From Druceiella hillmani (taxonomy: Eukaryota; Arthropoda; Insecta; Lepidoptera; Hepialidae): DNA of 64,000 bases. Below the pieces are notes generated by a model. That model was not told the origin of the DNA, made no database searches, and was given only the letters and a program-made list of their open reading frames with translations. This document shows, piece by piece, positions 1 to 13,460 of the stretch (positions are counted from its first letter, which is position 1; each line of letters opens with the position of its first letter). The stretch lies in the NCBI GenBank assembly GCA_039881145.1, contig JAYKKI010000016.1, forward strand, positions 9,077,001-9,141,000, in the 5' to 3' direction. A program made the translations under genes and the position numbers.

Positions 1-3000
1 AATACGTTTCATTAATTAAATATTTGTATTTACATTAGCAAATTATTTGCACCTTTTAAATTTACATACACAGTAATTTAAATAGTCCCACTTATTTTAA
101 AAAAAATTTAAGTCATAAGTGTATAAGCATAAAGTGGAAAAATTGTTTTAAATTATGCAAAAGAATGAAGCCGCTCTAAAGAAGAAAATCTTATTAACTA
201 GAAGCCGGAGATTCAACCTCACTGAATAAAGTAACTTCATACTAATGGTCCATAGTTTACTAGCGGTTGGATCATAACTTCCGGAAAAAATTGTAGCAAG
301 GCGTAAAGTAAGGAAGAAAATTTAATTTCGCCCTTGCCGAAAATAGACTTGAAGTACTTTCAAGGGAATTTTCTTTTTAAGGAATTATTCTGTCTGCCTA
401 AGTTACTTTTTTCTAGTAATATTTAAATAAAAAGAAATGTTTTCTTCATAAAATTTAAATTTATATGTTTTCTTTATAATAATCCAATAAATTTATCTAA
501 TTATTTTTGATCAATTATTTACACGAGATATCAACTATATACATATATAATTCATATTTCATCAACTACGCTAATGAATCGATACGTTTTAAAAACGCAG
601 TCGTCGTTAACTTGGTTATTTAAAGTAAGATAATTATACTGTTTTTGCAGGTTATAAAATTAAATATCCTAATTCAGTATCACAAATATTTGATTGACAA
701 CTTTAAAATTAAAGTCGTGTATTGCTATTTACCTATAATTTAGGAATTTTATAAACGATGTAGTTTGTCTTTATGAATCAATGCAACTGTTAAAGGATAG
801 ATCACTGATAGAACAGCAGATTAGTATTGAGTTTTCCGTATATTGACTAAAAGAATGAAGTCAAGGTCTAACATTTATTAAATACCCACTGACTGGATTG
901 TATTTCTAAAACTATTTATTTTTCAGTATTCTATACTTCGTAAGAGAAAATAGAACTTTAAAACATCGCTTTTTTCAGAAACGGACATAAAAACTTGAAA
1001 TTTATCGTGGATCGTTAATATAACTTATGTTAATCTACATGATTTTTGATTTTTTGACATTAAATAACCCTCAAAAATATTTATGTAAAAATTTAGACAC
1101 ATTGAAAGGCTCGAATTTTCTTTTTAATTTAATATTTTATATGAGGGTTCAAATCTTGGAAACTGCTAAAGTAAAAATTATTATAAAAAATAAACTTACT
1201 AGAAATTTACCGAAAGTTTATAGATGTTTCTAAATTTCGTAGTGTCGGAAAAATTTATGATATACATACGTGAACTATATAGTATTTTTCGATATATAGG
1301 CCATAATCTTAAATGTGGAAAAATATAATGGGTTTTTATTAAACATTGAATACAATAATATAATCTTAAATTAATTCCTTACTCGCACGGTTTACTGCTT
1401 GGAAGGCAAACGTTTAAAAGGTTTTATTGTTTTGTGGAAGAAGTTATTTTCATTCGTTCTCAGTAATATTGTTTACTTATTTGGTTTTGCGAAATTAAAC
1501 ATAATTCTAAATGCAATGTTCAATTTGATGCTAAATCATTTTGTATTACGTGTAATTGGATGTTTTCAGCTCATTTCATTTTCACGTCAGAAGCCTGAGG
1601 AAGAGCATTTGAATAATAATAGAGATTCGGCTGGTAGCCTGTGTGTAAAATGTCTTACAAATACTTTGAAAAATTAAATGTATTTTCGATATGTACATAA
1701 CGATTAGTTGTAAAGTAAAATTGACCTATGAACAAATGGAAAAATGAAAAGAAAAAATCAATGGAACCAAAAAAAGAAAATATGAGACGTCCCATGACTA
1801 AAATTAAATGCTTCACACCGGTTAGGCGTGAAGCATTTAATTTTTTTTTCACTATTACTTTTACTAGCACTGCTACCCATATTTTAAATGAATAAACGCT
1901 TTTAACGTTTTAAAAATATATTTAATTTTGCAAAATGTATTTATGTTCGAAACTATATTGTCTGTTATATACCATGTTACCAAGGATGTCAGGAATTTAC
2001 GAAGAATTTAATAATATCTCATTAACTTAAATGGAAACAAATATTAGCAGCGCTTTGTAATATGGACATATCCATATTCCTATATACCTGCGTAATTGTT
2101 TCATGGTTTTGTATTTACTTGTCTATACTTATGTATTTACTTTCTTGTTCATATCAAGATATTCACTGAGACAAAATTCGATGTGTTTACTCCACTGAAT
2201 AGTATACGTAAACATGTTTCAGCACCATCATTATACCCGGCATTTTCTAAAACTTTCGAAACTTCTTCATTAATTATTATTACATCCATATCAATCAAAC
2301 TAGATCACGGCAACTATACCGTTCAGTACTGAAGATCTCTCTGGTGTATCTTTACTTTACACGGACAAAATTTAAGTAAGTTTTCATAGAACCATCCTGA
2401 AAAATCAATTTTAAAAAGTGACCAATGAATATCAGATATGAAGTAATATACGTAAAAATATAGTCGAATTGAAAAATTGCTCTTAAAGCAGGTTAAAAAT
2501 AATAATGAGTTATAAGTCTCTTACGTTATATCGATAAATAAACTTAAAAAGTCACCTTTCTTGTAGTTTCGTTATTCTTGAATCTATATAATATTAAGGA
2601 TTGTATTAAATTTTTATTTTGCAAAATTCTCCACTAATTTAACACAATGATTAAAATCGTCGAGGACAAAATAATATTATATCACTATTTGAATATTATT
2701 GGGTTTAAGATAAAGAAAAACTTTCTTATAAATACTCTGAATATAATTTGAAACCTTTTTAAGTAATATTTACTTACAGTTTGTGTTAATTAAATTTCAG
2801 TATTTTTGAACTACCGGAAGTTTTGTACATTAAATACAATCTTAACACTTATAAAAAACGATCAAATTTAGCTTGTTTTTATGAAATTTAAGAATTAAAA
2901 CTATATGGAAAGAAGCCCTTGCAGAATATATAGTCTATAAAATTTAGCATCACAAAATAAAATTAAATTTAAATATTGCAACAAGTCTTAGCGTCATAGT

Positions 3001-6000
3001 TTTAATTCATATATATTGAGTTAAAATTATACAACATAAATCCAAATCAAGCTGAGTGTCAATACCTATGTATACAGTAATAGGAAGAGTCGATGACAGG
3101 AAAGTACTTTTTGTTATCGATAATACGACACATGACATGTGGTCACTATAGGATATGACGGTTTACCGGAAATAAACGGGTAGTTAGACTGCTATGCAAG
3201 CTCTCACCGAATAACAATATACAGTAGATCGGGCGCCTGTGTGTCTTAAATTAAGTTAATAAATTGAGCTACGTTACTCTTGGTATTAAAATATTATTAA
3301 ATATATTAAACGTTGTTGTCATTAATGGTATTAAATAATATAATATAGAGTAATAGCAATAATATTTAGAAGTGATATTAAGTTCTATTGTCATATAAAC
3401 GAATGGATAAGTGAATGTTATGAAAATAATGTACAAAAAGTGTCGTACGCAAATATTAAAACGGTAATTCCTTAGAAGAAAAGCCAGAGAGAACTTTCAC
3501 CAGATGTAAATTCAGTTTTGTTAAGAAAAACATGTATGGGTATAATTCTTTTGACAATAATATTAGCTGCTATTTTTTTTGGCAGTCAAACTCTTCTTGA
3601 TTGTCGTAAAATAACAATAATTCAGCTTGAACAGGCAAGCAAAAAAATTGACTTTTCTTTTACCTCAAAAATTATTTTTCTGATTGTATCTAAAAACAGA
3701 ATGTACCATCTATGAACTGACATCAATAGCTTGCAATTTTCTGGGTTCAATTCAATTAGTTTTTGCCACTTTTTTCGTTAACAATGGATTTGAAATTTTT
3801 AGTGAAATGAATTTTTGAACTCATTTTGTAAAAAAAACTAGATTTAAAATTTTTATGCGCATTGGATTTTGAGCTCGAAAATTGGTTATCTTCTTTGTTT
3901 CACTAAGCACCATTAAATAAAAAAAAATCTGCAGTCAATTGAACGCTATCTTTTTAGATATTAAAAGCCTTTTAAAGCACTATAACCTATGTAAGTACAT
4001 ACAAACATACAGGTTATAATGTGATTTGTACTGACATACTAATATTTCCAAAGGAAACATCTTCATTCATCCTCTCCTGGTAACTAATGACATACTTTCT
4101 TCGTTTTGATAAAAGTAAAAACGCGAAAGTGAAATTGGTTTTTACTCCCTGGTGTTCAAATTTTTTCAGGTTTATGACTTTAATAGATATATTACTAATC
4201 TTTCCTTGCCATATTGATTCGACAAAAAGAAGAAATATTAAATTTTGCTACAAAATGAAAGGGATCAAAAACGCCTCACAAAAAATAATTCATATAAAAA
4301 TAATTTTCTATTTTTTTTTGCCATTTTCTGCAACAGTAATTTTCTGCTACAGTCTACCTACTACATGTATATTCTAATTTATGATCTTTGATTTATTGGA
4401 AAAGACTATTAAATTAATACCTAAACTGAATTTTTTTTTCATATTACCTCTACCCTCTTCTTGTGAATATATCTTATTCTTCTCTTCATTTGTTATGTTG
4501 AATATTTTTTTGTTTTTTAAGAAGGTAAATAATATAAGTAAACTGGACATAGCTACGTTCAAACCATTTCGTCCACTTAAAATTTAGAGGTAAATTTTTT
4601 TCACGTTCGTTGAACAATATAAATTTATATATGAATAGCTAATTGAATAAGAAAACAAAATATTAAACTAAGTTTTGTATGTAGCATGGCTATATAACGT
4701 AAATTTATTCATGTTAACAAATACATATGTTTACAAATTATGAATTACGACATAAATACTTGAATTGAGAATTTTTTATGTAAAAGACTCTCAGTTTAGA
4801 TCAATTTGATTATTACAGTTATTTGTATGTTACAGCTATTTATCCTGCCATGAGTAGAAATAGAAAATAAAAAGACATATAAAACAAGAAAAATTGTATA
4901 TTGATTATTTTTAATATTCGATACTTCTCTTTGAAGAAAGAGAAGTGGATTATAGGAATCGTTTAAATAAAAACACCTATGCAAATATTCTTTTTAGTAA
5001 ATATAAACTTTTTATTTAATTTCTTTACTATTTTAAGATCTCGCAAATTTATGTTCCTGAATAAAAATATTTGAAAACTGAATAATATAGGGTAAAACTC
5101 AATCGATTTTTCGCAGATATATTCGAATTTAAACAGCGGCCATAAAGAAAAGTTATTACCAACTTTCTTTTATTGACGCAAAAAAAGATAAAGATTTTCC
5201 TCCATAATTGACCTTAAGCTTGTAATATAATTTCTCCTAAAAGTCTTTTTATTAAATTATATGCATAAATGAAAGTTATATTTATTATTTCCGGGTTAAA
5301 TTAAAAGAATATTTGCAAAAAGCGTTGTAGAAAGCATAAATATATAATACAACTAGCTTCTGTAACGATAGTGTAGCGATTTCCAGATAAGTTTAAAATC
5401 TGTATTGATCTAATATAGAAGTAACCTTGTAAATTTGATACTCGCAGTAAAACTGAAAATCACGGCATCGATTCTCAAGAATCATTTTGCTGGTAAATAA
5501 CCTTCTTTTTAATTATATATAGCATTTCATTGTTTTTTTCGGAAATTTATTCGTGGCGAGTTTCGAGCTCAGTTAATTTCCAAGAAGTTTAAAATGGCTT
5601 CAAATTATGAAATCGGATAACATCTTTAAAATAAGTTTTTTTTGTTATAAATCTTTGGTTTACAAAATTTAAATAAAATAGATCTCGTCTCACTTTTCAA
5701 ATGCGGAATACGTGAAAATTATCAATATAATATTAAATAAGCAATCATTATTTCGTACTTACCTAAAATCAGTATATGATATATCTGCCGTGCCTACTGG
5801 CCAAACTTAATTAACGATCCTTCGTCGCAAGTTCTCTGTACCCGTAACGAAATATTATAGAGAAGAGTATTAGTCAAGTTATTGATCGCAACCAACAGTC
5901 ACTTACAAATTATGAAATATCGATACGGCTTAGCTCGCTTAATTAATACTACTATGGGTGCTATTAAATCTCAATTATGTAAATGAATATGAAATTTTAG

Positions 6001-6600
6001 GTTTTTATGTGTAAAGAATAATCTGTTTATTTAAATTATTTAATAAAACTATATCTTACAGTTTTAAGGTTTTATATTATTCCAAAAATTCATTTTATTC
6101 TCAGTTGCTTCTATTTTTCTCAATTTAATTTTGTTTCTTGAATTAAAGTAAACCTTTTCCAATAAAACTCGCACTGTAAGGTTTTCGGATACACTCTTCT
6201 ATTGAATTTTATGCAAATAATAAAATTATTTTTCACGATGTGAACGTATTGCGTAGCATTCTTAAACAGGAGTAAAAATCAGTAACATTTCAAAATATTT
6301 AGTTCCATTTTTAAAATTTTTTAACCACTTTATATTTAGCTCTTTTTTTGTATTTGTGGCTTATAATTAAGATATGACAAATATTGAAGACGAATTGCAT
6401 CTTTCTAAGCAATCCTAGTAATTAAATAGATCTTAGAAGAGAAATTTGAATCGTCAAATCAGCGTTTTTCATTGGAAAAGAAAAAAAAAAGATTTGTGCA
6501 AAAGATATTTTCGAACGTATATGGAATTCTTTCAAAATATAATTGTTAGTTACTTTTCAATACGATTTATAATTTAGAGAAAAGGTTTTGGATGAATGTG
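1..6600. other. AT-rich DNA with no recognisable gene
   Basis: I see no protein or RNA gene here. Open frames are short and rich in F, I, K, N and Y, as expected by chance. The only structure I can support is the short hairpin at 1800-1844. A slightly GC-richer stretch at about 1565-1650 (acceptor-like TTTTCAG, then a K/P/E/N-containing reading) and another at about 3140-3240 stand out but are not enough to call genes. Confidence 0.6.
1800..1844. repeat. Short perfect inverted repeat (17-bp arms)
   Basis: Left arm 1800-1816 and right arm 1828-1844 are reverse complements around an 11-nt spacer, with the core TGCTTCAC...GTGAAGCA. It would fold into a stable stem. It has no promoter or gene context, so it is annotated only as a palindrome. 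It could be the remnant of a small inverted-repeat element. Confidence 0.8.
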
Positions 6601-6979
6601 ACTTTATTATGTTTACAACTTGAAGTCTCTGACAGACAAACTGCAGGGCAGACAGGCGGAGAGTTAACGTCATCTTAATCATAGGGTTTAATATACTATT
6701 ACTCGAATCCTTCTACTTTCAAAACAGGTAATAGAAAATTTTCTCCTTGGCTTTCAGAAAATTCAATAAATTTTGCTTCATTAGTTGTCCCATAAGACGG
6801 AAATGCAAAGGACAATCTACCGTAACGGGAAACGTTGTATGCTCTTTATTATATACTGATACTGACTAAATACGAGTCTGTCTCGCGCATCAAGGATTTC
6901 GTACCTAATTTGAATGAAATTACTTTATTTATCAGTCGTCACTAATATGGACTTTCTAGTAGGTTAAATATTTAATAAT

Positions 6980-7465
6980 ATAATAGTTAAATAGGGAAAC
7001 ATACAGTTTATCATACACATCTCAAGAACTGAGATATCTAGAGTCTTTGTTATAGTTTTCCTACTATCTTGCGTAGGGTTTTAAAATCCGGTTTTTTCAT
7101 ATTTTTGCTTTTGAATAGTTTTGACAGTAAGAAAGACAGTAAATAATATATTTCCTTTTAAAATGATGAAAGTAAAGTTTTTGAGATGCTTGTATCCACC
7201 CCTTTCAAATGGTATACAAACTATTAAATTATGGAATTAAAAATTTTTCTTTCGAACATTTTATTGGTTCTAAAATTTCTCTATAAATATTTTTAAGCTA
7301 ATCATACATATGCGGGATGATATGTTTTCTTATTATGGCAAATCTCAAGTCAAGTGGTTTCCGTGGAAAAAAATTACTCTAAGAGACAGACAGACGAAAG
7401 CGCGAATGATCTTATAAGCTTCCAGATTTTCTTTTAAGGTAGGGAACCCTATAAAAAAGATTCCA
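6980..7465 (+). repeat. Dispersed repeat family 1, diverged copy
   Basis: This is one of several old copies of a roughly 400-bp repeat on the plus strand. Shared landmarks in order are a block ending in TATAGTTTTCCTAC (7050-7064), a variable middle, CAAATCTCAAGT, a GACAGACAGACG tract (7386-7397), CTTATAAGCTTCC, and AGGTAGGGAACCCTATAAAA at the end. The same order occurs at 8200-8525, 12060-12580 and 25610-25980. The 3' block resembles repeats common in lepidopteran genomes (from memory). No reading frame survives. A further 3' fragment with a similar GACAGACAA tract lies at about 6630-6700. Confidence 0.6.
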
Positions 7466-8199
7466 CAATATCGTGAAATGTGGTATTCGAGTTTTATTGT
7501 TTCTTTTATTCCTTGTCATTCTATTTTCGAGCATGTATGATATGTTTTATAAATGTTAGTATATACTATAAATATAATTTTATATTTTAAATACATAGAC
7601 GTACGTACAGAAACAACTGGGTAAATAAAAATAAAATGGGTTCGCGTCAGAAACGAAGATTAAATATACCATTGTGTAAAATATTAGAGCATTCAATGTG
7701 CTATGAGTTATGGCACTGTAATAAAAATATATTCAGCTTTATACCGTACCATTTTGGTACGGATAGAGTTTCAATAGGTATGGAAATGGAGGAAGCATAA
7801 AACGCTCTTTTTCATTTCTCTAATATTCAACCGAGAATTTTATTTTTAAATGTATAATTTATATGTCTTAAAGTTCTTATATTTTAATACTTTTTAAATC
7901 AGTGACCTATTCAATATACGAAGCACGACGTTTGTCTATAAATATGGATTTCAAAGTATTTGCGATTTGCATTGGCTTAATTAAGAATATACTTTGTACG
8001 AAATTCTAGGATAATGGTTTAACGTTTTATTTTATTTGTAAATTATTTGTTTACTTTGTTTTATGGAAAACTTACTTATCTTTTCCGTAAATTACAAATA
8101 AACCTCTTAATAATAGAATCAGTTTTGTATATATTATACACAACATTTAAGGGTACATAATATTTCTATTATACTATTTATAAATATAAATTTTTATAA

Positions 8200-8525
8200 T
8201 GTAAATATATTGCCTACCATACATTTAACAGGCGTTAAAATATGAGAATAAAAATTATGAGATTTGGATAAACGCTATAGTTCTTCCGCAATAATTTTGA
8301 TAGCTTTTGCAAAACTTTTATTATTGGTTTAGTAGTTAGCGGTAGAGTAATTATACGGAAATTGAAAAAAAACTAGTATTACAACGCCAAATGTTAAGTC
8401 TCTACGTCGCTTGGTTACCATGATAATCCGCCGTTGCAGACGGATAGACAGATAGACAGACACGTGAGTGATCTTATATGGTTTCCATTTTTTGGTTTGA
8501 GATACGAAAATCTAAAACGGTAATG
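8200..8525 (+). repeat. Dispersed repeat family 1, diverged copy
   Basis: It opens with ATATTGCCTACC and AACAGGCGTTAAAA, then CGCTATAGTTCTTCC. It continues to CGCCAAATGTTAAGTCTC, an AGACGGATAGACAGATAGACAG tract near 8438-8459, and CTTATATGGTTTCC followed by TTTGAGATACGAAAATCTAAAA. The landmark order matches the copy at 12060-12580 on the same strand, with a shorter middle. It is decayed and non-coding. Confidence 0.6.
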
Positions 8526-9020
8526 GCATTAAAAGAACCTTAATTTTGATCAAAAATAATTTTTGGTAAATAGTATGTTGTATTTAAAAGGGTGACAAAA
8601 ATGTTGAGAAAACTGCGATTTTAAAATATTTCGATGTTAATAAGTATGGCTTCGATAATAAATTTCAATGTATTTTGGTTTTAAGATACGAAGCGCGGTC
8701 GAATTTAATTTAACTTTAAGTTAGTCGGAAGAAATTAATTTGCTTAATATCTTTACAAGATACATTTTTGTTACTAAACAATATTTAATTAAACTTATTT
8801 AAAGTTACTTTCATTAAATATTTAATATTTCCTAAATTGTTTGCATAAATTCCCAATTTCAATCAAGTAGTTTTATAACTTTTCCCTGGGTATTGTTTAA
8901 AGTATAGTTTATTTTTACTTAGTTCCACAAAATTCCTAAAAATAGATGTGAAAAAACCCCGATCGCTTCGACAGAAGTAGCTTAAAACAGCACAATTTAA
9001 TGAAAATCATATCAATTTAT

Positions 9021-9221
9021 CATAAAATCATTCCTTTATAAAACTAAACGATGCGAATGAATCATTGAAATTAATCAACGCAAGTTGTTTTGCTAATTAG
9101 TATAAAGAGAAATTTATTTAAATTAACCCACTTTGCCCTTGAGCCAAACTGATTCGCTAAACTACGAGGTCAGAAATGTCGTTATTTGAACCACGATACG
9201 GACAAATGTCTGACCTCCTAC
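9021..9221 (+). repeat. 200-bp direct repeat, copy A (partner 11297-11495)
   Basis: This aligns by eye over its whole length with 11297-11495 at roughly 75% identity. The best conserved core (AAATTAATCAACG to CTAATTA, about 9064-9106) differs from its partner by only a few substitutions, all transitions. A second well-kept block reads CCCTTGAG, then ATTCGCTAAACTACGAGGTCAG. Copy A also carries an internal inverted repeat, GAGGTCAGAAATGTC against GACAAATGTCTGACCTC. It could be an old mobile-element pair or a duplicated regulatory module. It has no coding potential. Confidence 0.65.
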
Positions 9222-11296
9222 CTGAACCTGTTTTTTTTCCTTAAAGTTTGAAACTTAAATTAATCTCTGATCAGCATAATTAATTTTCAGCGTAATTGCT
9301 TGAACCACATACAAATAATCAGATCTGACAAAAGAATATCATCTATTGATGTTAATGATGTTAGTAAAAATTAGATTATTCCAGGGAAAATAAATAAATT
9401 GACGAATAACAGTGGTAACGTAAAAAGATACATTTAAAAAAAAATCGTTTTATTATTAAAATGTTCAATTTGTGCCATTTAATAATTTGAATATTAAAAA
9501 CGATTTATCACTCGTACTTCTCATCTTCCTTACCACAATAATAAAATAACTTAAACGCTACTCGAAAAAGGGGTATTATTTCTAGTTATGAGAAGTTCGC
9601 CGTCATTCACATTCAAATAGTTACGGCGGTTGATTAATTTTGATGTTCGTTTACGTTATAAATAAGCTGTAACATCGGTGTTTAGAATTATATCAGTCAC
9701 TAACGAAAGGACTGCAGAAACGTAAATCTGCCCCAAAACTACCTCAATCGGCGCCTTAACTCGCTTGAAACAAATAGCTAATTGTAATTTATTCAATAGA
9801 TTTTGCAATATATAATTAATTACTCCTGTAATACGATTGCTTTATTGGAATACCTGTAACAAATTTGAAAACAATATAAAATAAGTACCAGAAAACTGTT
9901 TGTTGTCTTAAAACGTTCGTATTTTTTATCTTTCAAAATGCGCAGCAATGAGTTAAAACGGAATGCCCTGCTCTTTATATTGAGTGCTAATATAATAAGC
10001 GTATCCAATAATTAGACATGGATAATAGTTTTTAAACACGGGGATTGAGGTATTAATAGCATATTAAATAACACCATGAGCATGATAAATATAGACCTTG
10101 CCTGAGAAAGACTTCCAAAAATATAACTCTGAAAATGTAAAAAAAGGAATGGATAATACAAGTATTTTTCTTTGTACACGAAAACGAATTTTGGCACTAA
10201 AGAATAGATGAAGTTTCGTATTTAATGAAATCATATGGCCACTGAAAATTCTTTGTCATTGTTGGGCATTTTTGCAAATGTAACTATAAACATCTTTTCA
10301 TATGAAATAATTACACATGAAACAAACATACTCAAATTTAAATAGAGACACTTTACGGTCATAATTTTGGTACAGTTGATTTCAGATAGAAATTGTAATT
10401 AATAGCTTACTCACTCTCTAAATGTAATATGAATTTGTGTGTATCGGCACCAAAATAATACCACATCAACCATTGATGATATAATATTTTATTTAAGAAA
10501 CATATCATTAACAACGTAAAGTTTTTTTTTTAAACATGAACACATATTTGGGCTACAGTATAGGTGAGAAGAAGACTCTGAAAACATAGCGCACACATTA
10601 TCTATCAGCCAAAAGCGTATGAAGCAAAAGTGCACGATGTAAATATATACAATAGTAAACCTAGATTCGAAAAAAATGTATCGTCTTCCAATATTTTCAT
10701 AGCCCAGTATTTCCTATATATTCGTCTAACTTGTGCGATAGCTTATAGTAACAGATTTACTTTTTTTAAAAATAATAACGGACAGCTTTTTACTTATGGT
10801 TTCTGGTCCGGTACAACTCAAGAATTGTCTGCCAATCGAGTAAATTTTCAATAATAGCTATTCGGAAAATTGAAAAGTTTTGCATGGAAATGTACTCTGA
10901 AGATAATGCAAAACCAAACTTGTCATAATACACAATATCGGGAGAACTTTTCTGACATTTTTGGATTTAAACTAATTAAGCTGTTTCAAGTCTTTTCTTT
11001 ACAGCCTACTTTTGAGTTTTATATTTGTAGTTTACTATACAATTTTATTACATACTCTTAAATTGAACTCGACAAAGACGTGTTATGATTCAAAATGTAT
11101 TTAAACATTACATATTAACTTTACCATCGCGGTGAAGAAGTAAGCCACGAAATTTTAAATAATTTTTTTTTTATTAACTAACATGTATCAAAATTTTAAT
11201 GAAAATATATTCTTCAAAAATTTACTCCCTACCCATATTCACGAACAAATAATTTTAATTATTCGTCAATACATTTATTCATAGCGTTAAAGTTCT

Positions 11297-11495
11297 CATA
11301 AAATCTTACCTTTATAACTTTAAACGACACGGCCCGAATTGTTAAAATTAATCAACGTAAGTTGCTTTACTAATTAATACAAAGCAAAATTAAATTGAAT
11401 TAAGCCACTTTACCCTTGAGGCAAATTGAATCGCTTAACCGCGAGGTCAGAGATGTTAGTCGAACCACGACATCAACCAACGGCTGGACTCCTAT
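11297..11495 (+). repeat. 200-bp direct repeat, copy B (partner 9021-9221)
   Basis: Second copy of the direct repeat, in the same orientation, about 2.3 kb downstream of copy A. Shared order: CATAAAATC, CCTTTATAA, AAATTAATCAACG, CTAATTA, CCCTTGAG, then CGAGGTCAG and CGAACCACGA. The internal GAGGTCA inverted repeat of copy A is degraded here. The interval between the copies (9222-11296) holds no recognisable gene. Confidence 0.65.
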
Positions 11496-12059
11496 AAGCA
11501 AGAGAAAAAACCTTCCCTTAAAGTAAGAGATGAAGTGTTAAAAGAAATGATACCTAAATTACAATAATAAACAGTATATTATTTCAAAATCAAACATATA
11601 ACAAACTGTGAAGCGCGAGTAGAGCTCACACTACGAGGTTTTGCGCACTTTTAAGCATTTACATACATAGTATTCTATTAAACTATTGAGAAATATTAAT
11701 TGTTCACAAATAAATATATTACCTTCTGTATTGGTGAGAGGTCCTTAATCATGGTGACATTTAAATAATTATAAGATCTAGGATAATTCTTAAATTACAT
11801 GTAGCTCAATAGTTTCGGAAATTAGGAGAAGAATGCTCTGTTTTCGTATATGTACATTTTTTAATGTCTTTTTAAACATGCAATTGGAATTACGAATTAC
11901 GAAAAGAACTATTTCTGTATTTGTCACTACAAGTCCTTTCAGATGATAATTCACATGACAATTAATGTAAAAAATCAGTTAAGATATTTTTTACGCTGTA
12001 ATTTTTATATGAATATTTCAACGAAGTTAGCTTGTGCGAAAGATGTAATTTAATATTAA

Positions 12060-12580
12060 TGTACCAGATTTCCAGTTTCCATGTTTAGTTTCTGAGAAAA
12101 TTGGCTATGAATATGGGAAAAAGCGTTAATATATTGCCTACTGTCCATTTCATAGGCGTAAAAACACATGGTTCATATTTAATAATTATGACATCTAGAA
12201 TCATCGCTATAGTTTTCCAACAACCTGTGTGTAAGCTTCTAAAAATCCATTTTATTTTCATCATTTTTTGTCGACTAATTTTGGAAATAAAGGGGAATAT
12301 AATTTTTTTTAATATATTTCATTTCTACAGAGGTACTGTAGAAATATACAAAAAAATATGTCTGCCATCTTTAGTTATATTTTTTAGTATTTTCTAAATC
12401 AATATTTTGAAGTTTAAGTTACGTTGGGTTTAATATCCTCTATTACTACGCCAAATTTCAAGTTTCAATCTCATTCGGTTTCTGAGAACAACGGCTATGA
12501 CGGACGGAGGAGCAGATATGTATAGGGTCTTATGAGGCTTCGGTTTAAATTTTTGAGGTAGGGAATCCTAAAAAGCAAAC
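12060..12580 (+). repeat. Dispersed repeat family 1, longest copy
   Basis: This is the fullest copy by eye. It has ATATTGCCTACTGTCCATTT, then GGCGTAAAAACACATGGTT, TTATGACATCTAGAATCATC, GCTATAGTTTTCCAACAACC, a roughly 200-bp AT-rich middle, CGCCAAATTTCAAGTTTCAATC, GAACAACGGCTATGACGGACGGA (12493-12515), and AGGTAGGGAATCCTAAAAA at the 3' end. A 98-codon open frame at 12101-12397 lies inside it and is a by-product. No protein domain is visible. Confidence 0.65.
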
Positions 12581-13239
12581 TATAACACTGTATGCATTAC
12601 GTGTAATATAGACAATATGTTAATTCCGCTAAAAATAAAATTAGATCGAGAAAGGAACATTCTCATAAAAGTTCTAACCTGATTTTGAAGAATCGGTTAA
12701 TGAGTTATTTTCTCTATCATATTTATTTAAGATATTAATTTTTTGATATTTAAGTTCAATATTTCTAATGGAGGTTATATAAACTCGTTTTAAAAATATG
12801 TTTGTTCTTTGAAAATCCTATGATTTTTTTTATATTCGTCAAATTAAAACGGAAAACAGTATTTAAGACTTCATTTACGTTATTTGAGTTTTAAACCGTA
12901 TAAAGTGACTAGTTACCAGGAACTCAAATACATTTTATCTTAAATTTTCATTGACATATCCTCAGTGATATACAAAAAAATGTGGGAAAAAATTAATTCT
13001 CGCACTCATTTTAGAATCTATTATAGAATACACCATGTAAAGCACAAACATTGTTTTTTAGAGACTTATAGAAAACTATAATCTGAGTAGTTGGCTGAAA
13101 AACTATAACATTTATGTAAAGAAAAGAAAATGTGGAAAATAAAAAAAGGAACAAGCTATCTAAAATAGTAATATTTAAAACATGGAATATAATTATCCTA
13201 TTATATTATATGTCACTATGTGAGACTAAATTAGATTTA

Positions 13240-13460
13240 TGGAGTTTATATGCTACGGGCGTAAAAACTCATAATTTTTCTTAAATTTAAAAAGAAAAAC
13301 GATTGCTATATTTTACTTTGCCATTTTTATAAATTTGGGTTCGCTATTTTAAAAAGAGAAGAAAATAGTCAGGGAAATGTATTTTTTTCTGTGCTTTTCA
13401 GTATATCTCTGAATATTTACTGCTTAAACTGTTTCTAAGGAAAATGGCCACGACGAACTT
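13240..13460 (+). repeat. Probable partial copy of dispersed repeat family 1
   Basis: It has GGGCGTAAAAACTCATAATTTT followed by ACGATTGCTATATTTTAC, and at the far end GTTTCTAAGGAAAATGGCCACGACG. These fit the GGCGTAAAAACACAT, CGCTATAGTTTTCC and TTTCTGAGAACAACGGCTATGACG blocks of the copy at 12060-12580, in order. The GACAGA tract and 3' end are missing or unrecognisable. Divergence is high, so the call is tentative. Confidence 0.4.

Noticed and set aside
1399..1677. 92-codon frame
   Set aside because: It starts only at TTG and its first 60 residues are hydrophobic noise. Only the small acceptor-linked part was kept, as a weak finding.
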